DNA of 64,000 nucleotides, taken from NCBI GenBank assembly GCA_040380855.1, contig JBEIIG010000004.1:41208-105207 (forward strand). Direction: 5' to 3'. The position numbers were made by a program, and so were the translations under genes. This DNA is from VFMC01 sp040380855. GTDB lineage: Bacteria > Actinomycetota > Acidimicrobiia > Acidimicrobiales > Ilumatobacteraceae. Within the stretch, counting starts at the first letter, position 1, and the number at the start of each line of letters is the position of its first letter. Positions 52,526 to 60,687 of this stretch are shown piece after piece. The notes beneath the pieces are model-generated. The model saw nothing but the letters and a program-made list of their open reading frames with translations. It ran no database searches and was not told where the DNA came from.

Positions 52526-52530
52526 GAGAC

Positions 52531-53763
52531 GTGCGTGTGCTTCTCCGACGGTTCGCCAGCCGTTGGCGGCAGGTGCGCTCGTGCCGGTTCATCGCCTCCC
52601 GTCCACCTCGCAGCACGGTGCTCATCTACGACGCCGAAGGCAGCGATGTGCTGCTGCCCTACTTCGATACCAACGACGTGTCGATCTTGCACGTTCGTCG
52701 TGAAGCCATCTACCTACGGTGCCTGGCTCTCGCTCTGATTCGACATCGTCGAGCAAGGTTGACCCTGTTCCAGTCGTACGTCGACCACGTCATCCGGGCA
52801 ACCCGACCACGGCTGATCGCCACATTCATCGACAATGAACCCGAGTTCCACACCCTGTCACGACGTCATCCCGACGTGGTGACCGTGGCGGTGCAGAACG
52901 GCATGCGCAGTTTCGATGATCATCTCTTCGATCCTCTGTTTCGCGCAGAATCGCAGCCGGTTCGCGGGCACATCGACGAGATGTTCGTGTACGGCGATGA
53001 CGTTGCCACGCTGTATCAGCAGCGAAGCACCGGGCGCACCCATGCCGTGGGATCGTTCATCGGCAACAGCATCGAGGTGCCGATCGAGCGCGGTGAGACT
53101 GTGGTGTTCGTGAGTCAGTATCGCACCAGTCCGCAACACCCCGGTTTCGTGGGTGGATATGCCGGCATGCTGTATGCCGAGGCCGAGGCCTACGCGGCAG
53201 AACACGCTGTACTTCCCATCCTCCACCGGTGGTGTGCCGATCGTGGGCGACGGCTGGTCGTGGCCGGATGCGGTCTGGGAGATCACGACAACGAAGCAGC
53301 GTGGTTCCGCCAACTCCTCGGCGACGATGCCGAGTTCCTCCCTCGCCGCTCGAGGTTCGAGAACTACGAACGCCTGTCGACGGCCTGGCTGACCGTGACC
53401 ATCGATTCGTCACTGGGGTACGAGATGCTCGCCCGAGGTGCCAGGGTTGCTGTGCTCTGTTGCCGCGAACCCTCCCTTTCTCCACGGCTCACCGACGAGA
53501 CGATGCGCTTCGGATGGCCCCGTCGCCTCGACGAGAACGGCCCGTTCTGGGCTCGCAGCACACAGGCCAACATGATCGAAGCGGCGCTCGACTTCGCAGG
53601 TTCGTCGTCGGATGTCGAGTGGAGCGAGGCGGTGCGAGCGCACGCTTCGGGCACTCTGGCGTACGACCCCGGCAACACCATCTTTCGGTCGGTGCTCCGT
53701 GAACGCCTGACGCTTGATCGCTCTCAGCGATCGAGCGTGCCGACACGCAAGGCCTCGGCGTAG
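52531..53763 (+). CDS. Putative GT-B surface-carbohydrate protein, unassigned family
   Basis: 410 residues from a GTG at 52531 that may be leaderless. The N-terminus is basic (RVLLRRFASRWRQVR), followed by a first lobe with LIYDAEGSDVLLPYFD and VTVAVQNGMRSFDDH (about 110-124; a typical Q-x-G in surface-carbohydrate proteins), and a second lobe with ETVVFVSQYRTSPQH. Near 285-300, TVTIDSSLGYEMLARGARVAV resembles the S-x-L-G-Y-E motif of GT-B proteins of capsule and LPS biosynthesis. It is divergent from the nonulosonate operon, so a role in transferring that sugar is plausible but inferred. The last 40 bp overlap the convergent ABC gene. Confidence 0.6.
   Translation: MRVLLRRFASRWRQVRSCRFIASRPPRSTVLIYDAEGSDVLLPYFDTNDVSILHVRREAIYLRCLALALIRHRRARLTLFQSYVDHVIRATRPRLIATFIDNEPEFHTLSRRHPDVVTVAVQNGMRSFDDHLFDPLFRAESQPVRGHIDEMFVYGDDVATLYQQRSTGRTHAVGSFIGNSIEVPIERGETVVFVSQYRTSPQHPGFVGGYAGMLYAEAEAYAAEHAVLPILHRWCADRGRRLVVAGCGLGDHDNEAAWFRQLLGDDAEFLPRRSRFENYERLSTAWLTVTIDSSLGYEMLARGARVAVLCCREPSLSPRLTDETMRFGWPRRLDENGPFWARSTQANMIEAALDFAGSSSDVEWSEAVRAHASGTLAYDPGNTIFRSVLRERLTLDRSQRSSVPTRKASA
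53711..53737. terminator. 12-bp-stem hairpin inside two convergent gene ends
   Basis: CGCTTGATCGCT (53711-53722) and AGCGATCGAGCG (53726-53737) pair over 12 bp with one G-T wobble and a three-base loop. It lies inside the coding ends of both the + gene (stop 53763) and the - gene (stop 53724). Confidence 0.55.
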
Positions 53764-55514
53764 TAAGCGCTTGCGCTGGCAAGTTCGACGGGTGGCGCCA
53801 TTGCCGCAAGGCCACCGTCGTCGATCACCATGATCCGGTCGCATTTCTCCACTGTCGAGAGCCGATGCGCCACCACCACCACCGTCGTCGACCCGTGCAG
53901 CGCCTCCAAGGTCGACCGAATCGCCACCTCCGAGCGTGGGTCGAGCGCGGAGGTCGGCTCGTCGAGCACCAGCAACTGTGGCGAACCAGCAAGCGCCCGC
54001 GCAATGGCCAGCCGCTGCCGCTGACCACCCGACAACTGCAAGGCGTGATCACCGATCATCGTGTCGAGGCCGTTCGGAAGCGCTGCAACATCGGCGCGCA
54101 ATTGGGCGTGGTCGATCGCTCGCTCTATGTCGGCACGAGTGACCGACGGACGGAAGAAGGCGATGTTGTCGGCAACCGTGGCCGTGATGAGCGTGGCCGT
54201 CTGTGGCACGAAGGCCACGCGCTTGGTCCAACTGTCGCGTAGTACCTCGCGAAGGTCGACGCCGCCGACACTGATGGTGCCACTCACCGGGTTGCGCAGC
54301 CCGAGCAGCAACTGCACAAATGTCGACTTCCCTCCGCCCGATGGCCCGATCACGCCGATCGACTCGCCCGGCGCTATCGACATGCTGAGATGCCTCAGGA
54401 CAGGCCGGTCCTCTTCGTACGCAAATGAGACGTCGGAGAAGGTCACCTCGCCCACCTGATCGATTGGCGTTGTTCCGTCGGTCGCAGCGTTCGCCCGATA
54501 TGCCGCTTCGGTGGTGTCGATCTGCGTGAGGAACGGCTGCACGGCCGCCATTGCCACGGCGTTGCCCTGCAACTGCTGTCCGTATCCGAGGCTGCGGAGC
54601 ATCACCAACATCACGGCGCCGACCGAGTCGAGCCGACCCTCGCCGAACGCGGCAACGGCAGCAAGGGCGAGCACGATCGTGAAGTAGGCGAAGGTGACGT
54701 AGATCGGCGACACAGCACCGGACGCCAGCGTCACGCTGCGTTGGGCCCCGGCATCGCGATCAACCAGTTCGTCGATGCGGTCGCGCACCGGCTGGCGCAC
54801 CCCGAAGGCATGTACTTCGAGTCCGAGCTGCGACATCTCGGCCACCGAGCTGGCGAACGCCATCTCGTTGTGCACTGCGGCATCTGCGCGCCGGTGGATG
54901 AGGCGGCGCATCGGACCGAGGAGCGCCGAGAGAACCACGAGCGCTCCGATCACGATGAGCGTCGACCACACGTCGACGAAGAGCGCAACCACAAGCATGG
55001 CGGCAAGCGTGCAGCCGGCGGCGATGGAGTTGGTGATCGCCCCCATCAGGCCGATCACCTGCGCCGGGTACTGCACGACGAGCTGTTGGAGGGTGCCGGC
55101 TGGTTGGCGCTGCTGCATCGCCCAGGAGGTGTCGAAGAAGGCGTGGGCGAGGCGTCGCCGCAACCCGGTACCGATCCGGTACGACAGCCCGGCCGATACG
55201 CGCATACCGCCCAACAGCACCACCAGCCGCACGACCAGTAGGGCACTAGCTCCCGCGAGCGCCCAGTTGGTCGAGCACATCCATCCATTCAGCTCGACGT
55301 CGGCTCTGCCAGAGGAAACGGCAAAGCCAACCTTGGTGACGATCACCAGGAACGCTGCCTCGATCAGCCCTCCCGCCACCGCCGACACGGTGAGCAGTGC
55401 TACGCGAAGGCGGTGCGGGCCGACTAGCCGTAGCGATGCCTGCCAACGGCTCTCGCCGGTGAACTTGGTTGGTGCAAGGTCGCCCGCCACGACGGTCATG
55501 CTACGAGAAGTCAT
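53724..55514 (-). CDS. ABC transporter, fused permease-ATPase half-transporter
   Basis: 596 residues from the ATG at 55514; the ATG at 55499 is an alternative. The membrane part (about 1-345) has six helices with a type IV exporter layout (VGPHRLRVALLTVSAVAGGLI; SALLVVRLVVLLGGMRV). The ATPase has Walker A GPSGGGKST, the Q-loop VPQTATLI, signature LSGGQRQRLAIARAL and Walker B LLVLDEPTSALD, with an H-loop VVVVAHRLS. These half-transporters dimerise and move lipids, glycolipids or peptides. Its place next to the nonulosonate cassette suggests transport of a lipid-linked glycan (PglK-like), which is inference. Confidence 0.88.
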   Translation of the reverse strand: MTSRSMTVVAGDLAPTKFTGESRWQASLRLVGPHRLRVALLTVSAVAGGLIEAAFLVIVTKVGFAVSSGRADVELNGWMCSTNWALAGASALLVVRLVVLLGGMRVSAGLSYRIGTGLRRRLAHAFFDTSWAMQQRQPAGTLQQLVVQYPAQVIGLMGAITNSIAAGCTLAAMLVVALFVDVWSTLIVIGALVVLSALLGPMRRLIHRRADAAVHNEMAFASSVAEMSQLGLEVHAFGVRQPVRDRIDELVDRDAGAQRSVTLASGAVSPIYVTFAYFTIVLALAAVAAFGEGRLDSVGAVMLVMLRSLGYGQQLQGNAVAMAAVQPFLTQIDTTEAAYRANAATDGTTPIDQVGEVTFSDVSFAYEEDRPVLRHLSMSIAPGESIGVIGPSGGGKSTFVQLLLGLRNPVSGTISVGGVDLREVLRDSWTKRVAFVPQTATLITATVADNIAFFRPSVTRADIERAIDHAQLRADVAALPNGLDTMIGDHALQLSGGQRQRLAIARALAGSPQLLVLDEPTSALDPRSEVAIRSTLEALHGSTTVVVVAHRLSTVEKCDRIMVIDDGGLAAMAPPVELASASAYYAEALRVGTLDR

Positions 55515-55579
55515 CTGAACCCAGGGGTTCTCCTGCGCCCGACCGGAATCTGTACCGCCATGGGATACCGGCACGCACC

Positions 55580-55585
55580 TATCCT
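55580..55585 (+). promoter_or_regulatory. Candidate -10 box (TATCCT)
   Basis: TATCCT lies 58 bases upstream of the ATG at 55644 in the 129-bp divergent gap. A GAGGG ribosome-like run (55629-55634) lies before the ATG. Otherwise I see nothing in this gap. Confidence 0.25.
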
Positions 55586-55643
55586 GCACACAGTGGTGGC
55601 TCGGCACATTCCGCGTTCGGTCGAGGCGTGAGGGCGCCCTGCC

Positions 55644-56564
55644 ATGACCGCTCATGTCACCATCCTCCGCTCGACCAAGGCGTTCCTGCCGGAGGTGGCC
55701 GCCTATCGCACAGCGCTCGAGCAGGCCGGGTTTGCGGTCGCAGTGCTCGACGCTGCGGGGTTCGACCCGACTGCTGCGACCACCGATCTGGTGTATCGCT
55801 TCGGTGGCGTGCTGCGACCGTTGTCGCGTTCGGTGCCCGAGGTGCACGAGTACGTCAGCGCCAGTGTGGGCCGCGGTGCCTGGGCGAAGGATCTGCTCAA
55901 GTCGCTGGCCGACGGCCGCCCGGCGGGGCGGGTGTTCCTGAACGAGTTCGTCCGCAGCCGCTTCCACTTCCCGCGTTCGGCTCCGTCGATCCTGCGCGAA
56001 ATGGGGGTCGACCCTGCGTTCCTGGCGGTTCGTGGCACGGTCGAGCAGCGCTTCGATCTGGTGTACGCAGGGGTGCTCGGCGAGCGGCCGGGTGTGGTCG
56101 ACACGCTGTTGGCCCTGGCCGGCCAGGGTTGGCACATCGGGGTGGCCGGACGCGCCGACGAGCGCGATACGGCACGGCTCGGCGGTGCGCCGTCGATCAC
56201 GTTCGTCGGTGTGTTGCCCGCAGCCGAGGTGCCCGCCTTCGTGGCTGCGGGGCGCGCGGGGTTGAACCTGATGCCCCTGCTGACGCCCTACATCCACCAG
56301 ACCAGCACGAAGGTGCTCGAGTACCTGGTGGCCGGCCTGCCGGTGGTGTCGCCCGACTACCCGTGGATCAGCCAGCATGCGGCACGCCTGGGCTATTCGG
56401 TGGTGCCGCTCGACGCGCTGTTGGCGGGTGCCCGCCCGCCGCTGCCTCCACCGATCGATGCGGCAACGGCCACCGGGTTGCTGTGGCCCACAGTGCTGGC
56501 CGAGGCAGGCTTCGTCGAGTTCGTGGCGGCATGCGTGGCAACAAACGCGGGAGGTGGGCGATGA
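55644..56564 (+). CDS. GT-B glycosyltransferase (GT4-like)
   Basis: 306 residues, shorter than a typical GT4 because the first lobe is reduced. It opens VTILRSTKAFLPEVAAYRTAL, and the second lobe has FDLVYAGVLGERPGVVDTLL (about 134-153), ITFVGVLPAAEVPAFVAAG, and HQTSTKVLEYLVAGLPVVSP (K-x-x-E-Y, about 217-236), a GT4 donor-site motif. It starts a rightward unit that continues to 58626 through 4-bp overlaps. Composition returns to the high GC of the left part of the window here. Probable hexosyl transfer; the donor is unknown. Confidence 0.8.
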   Translation: MTAHVTILRSTKAFLPEVAAYRTALEQAGFAVAVLDAAGFDPTAATTDLVYRFGGVLRPLSRSVPEVHEYVSASVGRGAWAKDLLKSLADGRPAGRVFLNEFVRSRFHFPRSAPSILREMGVDPAFLAVRGTVEQRFDLVYAGVLGERPGVVDTLLALAGQGWHIGVAGRADERDTARLGGAPSITFVGVLPAAEVPAFVAAGRAGLNLMPLLTPYIHQTSTKVLEYLVAGLPVVSPDYPWISQHAARLGYSVVPLDALLAGARPPLPPPIDAATATGLLWPTVLAEAGFVEFVAACVATNAGGGR

Positions 56565-57715
56565 GCAGGCTGCGGGTGATGGAGGTGATCGCCCGGATGA
56601 ACGTGGGCGGCCCGGCGGTCATCGTCGCCGACCTCGTGCGCGGCCTCGACCCGGACGAGTTCGACGTGCTGGCCGTGTGCGGGGTGGTGGGCGACGGCGA
56701 GGCCGACTACCTGGTGGTGCACGATCCCGAGTTGCCGGTGGTGCGCCTCGACGACCTGGGGCGCTCGGTTCGCGCGCTCAGCGATGTGCGTGCGCTCGTG
56801 CAGCTGGTGCGGTTGATGCGTTCGGTGCGGCCCGACGTGGTGCACACCCATACGGCCAAGGCTGGCGTGCTGGGCCGTGTGGCAGCTGTGCTGGCACGGG
56901 TGCCGGTTCGGGTGCACACCTTCCACGGGCATGTGTTGCACGGCTACTTCTCGCGGTCGGTCACCTCGGTGGTGCGCTGGGTCGAGCGGGTGCTGGCGTG
57001 GCGCACGACGGCCATCGTGGCGGTGGGCGCGCAGGTGCGCGACGACCTGCTGGCGGCCGGCGTCGGGCGACCCGACCAGTACTCGGTCATCGCTCCTGGC
57101 GTGCACCCGTTGCGGCTGCCCGAACGCGCCATCGCACGTCAGGTGTTGGGGTTGCCGGCCGATGCGCCAGTGGTGCTGTTCGTCGGTCGCCTCACCCGGA
57201 TCAAGCGGCCCGACCGGTTGATCGACGCGATGCGGTCGGTGCTGGCCGAGGTGCCAGAGGCGGTGCTGGCCATTGCGGGTGAGGGCGATCTGTCGGCCGA
57301 CACGAAAGCAGCTGCTGCCGACCTGGGTAATTCCGTGCGATTCCTCGGCTGGCGCGACGACCTGGGCACGGTCTATGCGGCGGGCGATGTGATGGTGCTC
57401 ACGAGCGACAACGAGGGCATGCCGGTGTCGTTGATCGAAGCATCGATGGCCGGCCTCCCGTGCGTCACCACCGGGGTGGGCAGCGCTGCCGAGGTGGGGG
57501 TGCACGGGCGAACGGGCCTGGTGGTCGAGTCGATGGCCGAGGCGGTGGCAGCGGCCCTGGTCTCGCTCATCCGCGACCCGCAGCGCCGCGCCGAGTTCGG
57601 CATCGAAGCCGCACGGTATGCAGCCGCGCAGTTCGGGCCGGCGCGCCAGGTGGCCGACCATGCGGCGCTGTACCGTCGCCTGGTAGTGGCCCAGCGCAGG
57701 AGTGATCACCGATGA
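56561..57715 (+). CDS. Glycosyltransferase family 4
   Basis: 384 residues; the ATG at 56561 has GGGAGG upstream and overlaps the preceding stop. GT-B family 4: MEVIARMNVGGPAVIVADLV (opening), VVHTHTAKAGVLGRVAAVL, VHTFHGHVLHGYFS (about 125-138), APVVLFVGRLTRIKRPDRLIDA and TSDNEGMPVSLIEASMAGLP (EX7E, about 284-303). This resembles PimB/WcaL/'GumH' types that use GDP-mannose or UDP-sugars. It is the middle gene of the three-gene GT unit. Confidence 0.92.
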   Translation: MSRLRVMEVIARMNVGGPAVIVADLVRGLDPDEFDVLAVCGVVGDGEADYLVVHDPELPVVRLDDLGRSVRALSDVRALVQLVRLMRSVRPDVVHTHTAKAGVLGRVAAVLARVPVRVHTFHGHVLHGYFSRSVTSVVRWVERVLAWRTTAIVAVGAQVRDDLLAAGVGRPDQYSVIAPGVHPLRLPERAIARQVLGLPADAPVVLFVGRLTRIKRPDRLIDAMRSVLAEVPEAVLAIAGEGDLSADTKAAAADLGNSVRFLGWRDDLGTVYAAGDVMVLTSDNEGMPVSLIEASMAGLPCVTTGVGSAAEVGVHGRTGLVVESMAEAVAAALVSLIRDPQRRAEFGIEAARYAAAQFGPARQVADHAALYRRLVVAQRRSDHR

Positions 57716-58626
57716 CTGACACCTCGCACGTGGCGACGGCACCGGTGGTCTCGGTGGTGATCCCCACCTTCAACCGAGCCGACGACCTGGTGCGTTGCTT
57801 TGCGTCGCTGGAAGCACAGACGTTCAGCTCGTTCGAGGTGTTGCTGTGCGACGACGGGTCGACCGATCACACGACAACGACGGTTGCCGCGGTGACTCAG
57901 AGTCTGTCGGTGCGGCACCTCATACAGGCCAATTCAGGTCTTCCAGCGTCGGCGCGCAACATGGGGCTACGCGAGGCAAAGGGACAGTACGTCGCGTTCC
58001 TCGACTCCGACGATTGGTGGCATCCCGAGAAGCTCGCCCGTTCTGTGCGAGTCCTCGACTCAGGCGCCGACGTCGTCTACCACGATCTCCTCCGCGTGCC
58101 CGCGACGCGTCCTTGGCTTCGTCGTCAGCGCGTCAAGTCCCGCCTCCTGAAACGCCCGGCGCGTTCTGACCTCCTTCGCCGGGGCAATGCGGTGCCCAAC
58201 TCGAGCGTGGTGATGCGCCGCACGTTGTTCGACAGCGCTGGCCTTTTGTGCGAAGACCCCGAGGTGCGGGCTTGGGAGGACTTCGACCTCTGGCTACGGG
58301 TGGCGGTGCACACGGATCGGTTCGTCCGCATCCGCGGCGCCTGGGGCGCGTATTGGATGGGCGGGGGCAACATCACGTCCGCCGGGCGCACTCTCGACAT
58401 GCTCGACGAGATGCGGCGCCGGTACCTGGCTGATGTGAGCAGACTGCCCACCTGGTACCACTTCGGGGTCGGATGGGCCCTGTTCCGAACGGGCGAGCGG
58501 CGTCGTGCCCGCCACCACCTCGTCAGGTCACTCGGCACGCACGGCCCGCCACGGCTGCAACGCGAACGGTTCAAGGCCTTGACGATGCTCTGTCTCAGCA
58601 TCGCCAATCCTTCGCCACGGAAGTAA
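57712..58626 (+). CDS. Glycosyltransferase family 2
   Basis: 304 residues; the ATG overlaps the GT4 stop (ATGA). VSVVIPTFNRADDLVRCFASL (about 13-33), VLLCDDGSTDHTT, GQYVAFLDSDDWWHPEKL (DSDD, about 96-99), and RAWEDFDLWLRVAVHTD (ED motif, about 186-202) are classical GT2 signatures. No membrane segment is seen. The codon use of its last third is slightly different from its neighbours. It probably adds one sugar in the cytoplasm, and then ends the GT unit before the epimerase genes. Confidence 0.9.
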   Translation: MTDTSHVATAPVVSVVIPTFNRADDLVRCFASLEAQTFSSFEVLLCDDGSTDHTTTTVAAVTQSLSVRHLIQANSGLPASARNMGLREAKGQYVAFLDSDDWWHPEKLARSVRVLDSGADVVYHDLLRVPATRPWLRRQRVKSRLLKRPARSDLLRRGNAVPNSSVVMRRTLFDSAGLLCEDPEVRAWEDFDLWLRVAVHTDRFVRIRGAWGAYWMGGGNITSAGRTLDMLDEMRRRYLADVSRLPTWYHFGVGWALFRTGERRRARHHLVRSLGTHGPPRLQRERFKALTMLCLSIANPSPRK

Positions 58627-58669
58627 CGGGCCTCGCGCGTGTCCACCTGCTTGCTACCGAGCGCCGGAG

Positions 58670-58682
58670 TGGAACGGTTCCA
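58670..58682 (+). promoter_or_regulatory. 13-bp palindrome near the ribosome site of the epimerase gene
   Basis: TGGAACGGTTCCA reads the same on both strands around a central base. It ends two bases before the AAGGAGGG ribosome region, 15 bases from the ATG at 58698, so binding or folding here could limit translation. Confidence 0.35.
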
Positions 58683-58697
58683 GAGGAAGGAGGGTCG

Positions 58698-59636
58698 ATG
58701 AGGGTGCTGATCACCGGCGTTGCCGGGTTCGTGGGTTCGAACACTGCCGAGGAGGCGCTGCGGCGCGGCTGGCAGGTGCGCGGTATCGATGCCCTCACCG
58801 ACTACTACGACCCTGCGCTGAAGCGGCGCAACCTCGAGGCCGTGGCGCGCACCGGTTCGATCGACCTCGTCGTCGACGACCTGCTCACCACCGACCTTGC
58901 TGCGCTGCTCGAGGGCGTCGATGCGGTCATCCATCTCGCAGCCCAGCCGGGAGTTCGCGATTCGTGGGGTCAGTTCGGCACGTACGTGGCAGCAAACGTG
59001 TTGGCCACACAACGATTGCTCGAGGCGGTGCGCGAGCATCCGGTGGCTCGGCTGGTGTACGCGTCGTCGTCGTCGGCGTACGGCGATGCGCCGGCCTATC
59101 CCGTGTTCGAGACCGACCTGCCACGGCCACGAAGCCCCTACGGCGTCACCAAGTTGGCTGCCGAGCAGTTGTGCGTCGCATACGCAGCCAACTTCGGCAT
59201 CTCCACGGTGAGCCTGCGCTACTTCACGGTGTACGGTCCTCGGCAGCGACCCGACATGGCCACCAACCGTCTCATCGCTGCAGCCCGCTTCGGCACCCCC
59301 TTCCCGTTGTTCGGCGACGGCTCGCAGATCCGCGACTTCACGTTCGTCGGCGACGTCGTTGCCGCCAACTTGGCCGCTGTCGAAGCCGAGGTGCCGGCCG
59401 GATCGGTGTTCAACATCGCGGGTGGCGACTCGTGCACACTTGCCGAGTTGATCGAGTTGGTGGGCCGCGAGGTTGGCTCACCGGTGCCGCTCGATCGGCG
59501 TCCTGCGCAGCCGGGCGACGTGTTCCGCACTGGCGGCGACATCACTGCGGCAGTCGAGGGCTTGGGATGGAAGCCGTCTGTCACGGTGGTCGAGGGCGTG
59601 AAGGCCCAAGTCGCGTGGGCGCTGGCCACTACCTGA
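58698..59636 (+). CDS. NAD-dependent nucleotide-sugar epimerase/dehydratase
   Basis: 312 residues; the ATG at 58698 has one of the best ribosome sites in the window (AGGAAGGAGGG). Extended SDR: VLITGVAGFVGSNTAEEAL (about 3-21), VIHLAAQPGVRDSWG, VYASSSSAYGDAP (about 118-130), Y-x-x-x-K in YGVTKLAAEQL, and LRYFTVYGPRQRPDMA. This matches the UDP-glucuronate/UDP-glucose 4-epimerase group. The length is normal. It would make a nucleotide-sugar donor (for example UDP-GalA) for the GTs around it; the exact substrate is unknown. Confidence 0.87.
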   Translation: MRVLITGVAGFVGSNTAEEALRRGWQVRGIDALTDYYDPALKRRNLEAVARTGSIDLVVDDLLTTDLAALLEGVDAVIHLAAQPGVRDSWGQFGTYVAANVLATQRLLEAVREHPVARLVYASSSSAYGDAPAYPVFETDLPRPRSPYGVTKLAAEQLCVAYAANFGISTVSLRYFTVYGPRQRPDMATNRLIAAARFGTPFPLFGDGSQIRDFTFVGDVVAANLAAVEAEVPAGSVFNIAGGDSCTLAELIELVGREVGSPVPLDRRPAQPGDVFRTGGDITAAVEGLGWKPSVTVVEGVKAQVAWALATT

Positions 59637-59720
59637 GCCTGCTCGGTGGCTCCTGACGACGGTTCGTGACTGCGCAAATCTGCGCTTGACACAGCGAGGC
59701 AACTCCGGACCGTCAACTGT

Positions 59721-60683
59721 ATGAAAGCACTCATCACTGGTGGCGCGGGGTTCATTGGTTCGCATCTGGCCGACGAGTTGTTGGCTCGTGGGTATCAGTT
59801 GATCTTGTTGGACGACCTGTCGACAGGTCGGCATTCGAACATCGAGCATCTGCTCGGTCGTCAGGACGTGGAGTTCGTGTTGGGGTCGATCCTCAACGCC
59901 GATCTGGTCGACGACGTGATGGCGCGTGCCGATGTCTGTTTCCACCTGGCGGCGGCGGTGGGTGTGAACCTGATCGTCGAGCGGCCGTTGCAGAGTTTGA
60001 TGACGAACATCCGCGGTAGCGAGATCGTGTTCGAAAAGGCGCACAAGCACGGCACCCGCACGTTGGTGACGTCCACATCAGAGGTGTACGGCAAGAACAC
60101 GTCCGACCGCCTGAAAGAAGACGACGACCGCATCTTGGGGTCGCCGTTGAAGAGCCGCTGGTCCTATAGCGAAGCCAAAGCAATCGACGAGATCCTGGCC
60201 TACACGTACTGGCGCGAGAAGGGTCTCGAGACCGTGATCGTGCGGTTGTTCAACACCGTCGGGCCGCGTCAGACCGGCAGCTACGGCATGGTGATCCCGC
60301 GGTTCGTCGGCCAGGCGTTGCGCAACGATCCGATCACCGTGTTCGGCAGCGGTCAGCAGACCCGCTGTTTCTGCTACGTGGGTGACGTGGTGAAGGGGTT
60401 GGTGAACCTCAGCGAGCATCACGAAGCGTTCGGGAGGGTGTTCAACCTCGGCGGCAACGACGAGATCAGCATGTTCGACCTCGCCAAGAAGATCGTGACC
60501 GCTGCCGATTCGACCAGCAAGATCGACCTCATCCCCTACGACGTGGCCTACGAAGAGGGCTTCGAGGACATGCAGCGCCGCGTGCCCGACACCACCCGCG
60601 CCTACAACCTGGTCGGGTTCCAACCCACCATCGGCCTCGACGAGATCATCGAACGCGTCATCGCCGAACAACTGGGCCGCTGA
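59721..60683 (+). CDS. NAD-dependent nucleotide-sugar epimerase/dehydratase (possible UDP-glucuronate decarboxylase)
   Basis: 320 residues from the ATG at 59721. ALITGGAGFIGSHLADEL (about 3-20), STSEVYGKNTSD, Y-x-x-x-K in WSYSEAKAIDEIL (about 151-163) and VRLFNTVGPRQTGSYGMVIP (about 174-193) mark the extended SDR family; the RLFNT(V/Y)GPR segment is typical of UDP-xylose synthases and related enzymes. The 84-bp gap before it contains a TTGACA (59686-59691) but no proper -10. It runs into the WecA-like gene with 4 bp between, so they form one unit. Confidence 0.82.
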   Translation: MKALITGGAGFIGSHLADELLARGYQLILLDDLSTGRHSNIEHLLGRQDVEFVLGSILNADLVDDVMARADVCFHLAAAVGVNLIVERPLQSLMTNIRGSEIVFEKAHKHGTRTLVTSTSEVYGKNTSDRLKEDDDRILGSPLKSRWSYSEAKAIDEILAYTYWREKGLETVIVRLFNTVGPRQTGSYGMVIPRFVGQALRNDPITVFGSGQQTRCFCYVGDVVKGLVNLSEHHEAFGRVFNLGGNDEISMFDLAKKIVTAADSTSKIDLIPYDVAYEEGFEDMQRRVPDTTRAYNLVGFQPTIGLDEIIERVIAEQLGR

Positions 60684-60687
60684 CACC

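Noticed and set aside
59686..59691. TTGACA as a -35 for the epimerase at 59721
   Set aside because: No TAnnnT-type -10 occurs at 16-18 bases downstream; the match looks accidental.
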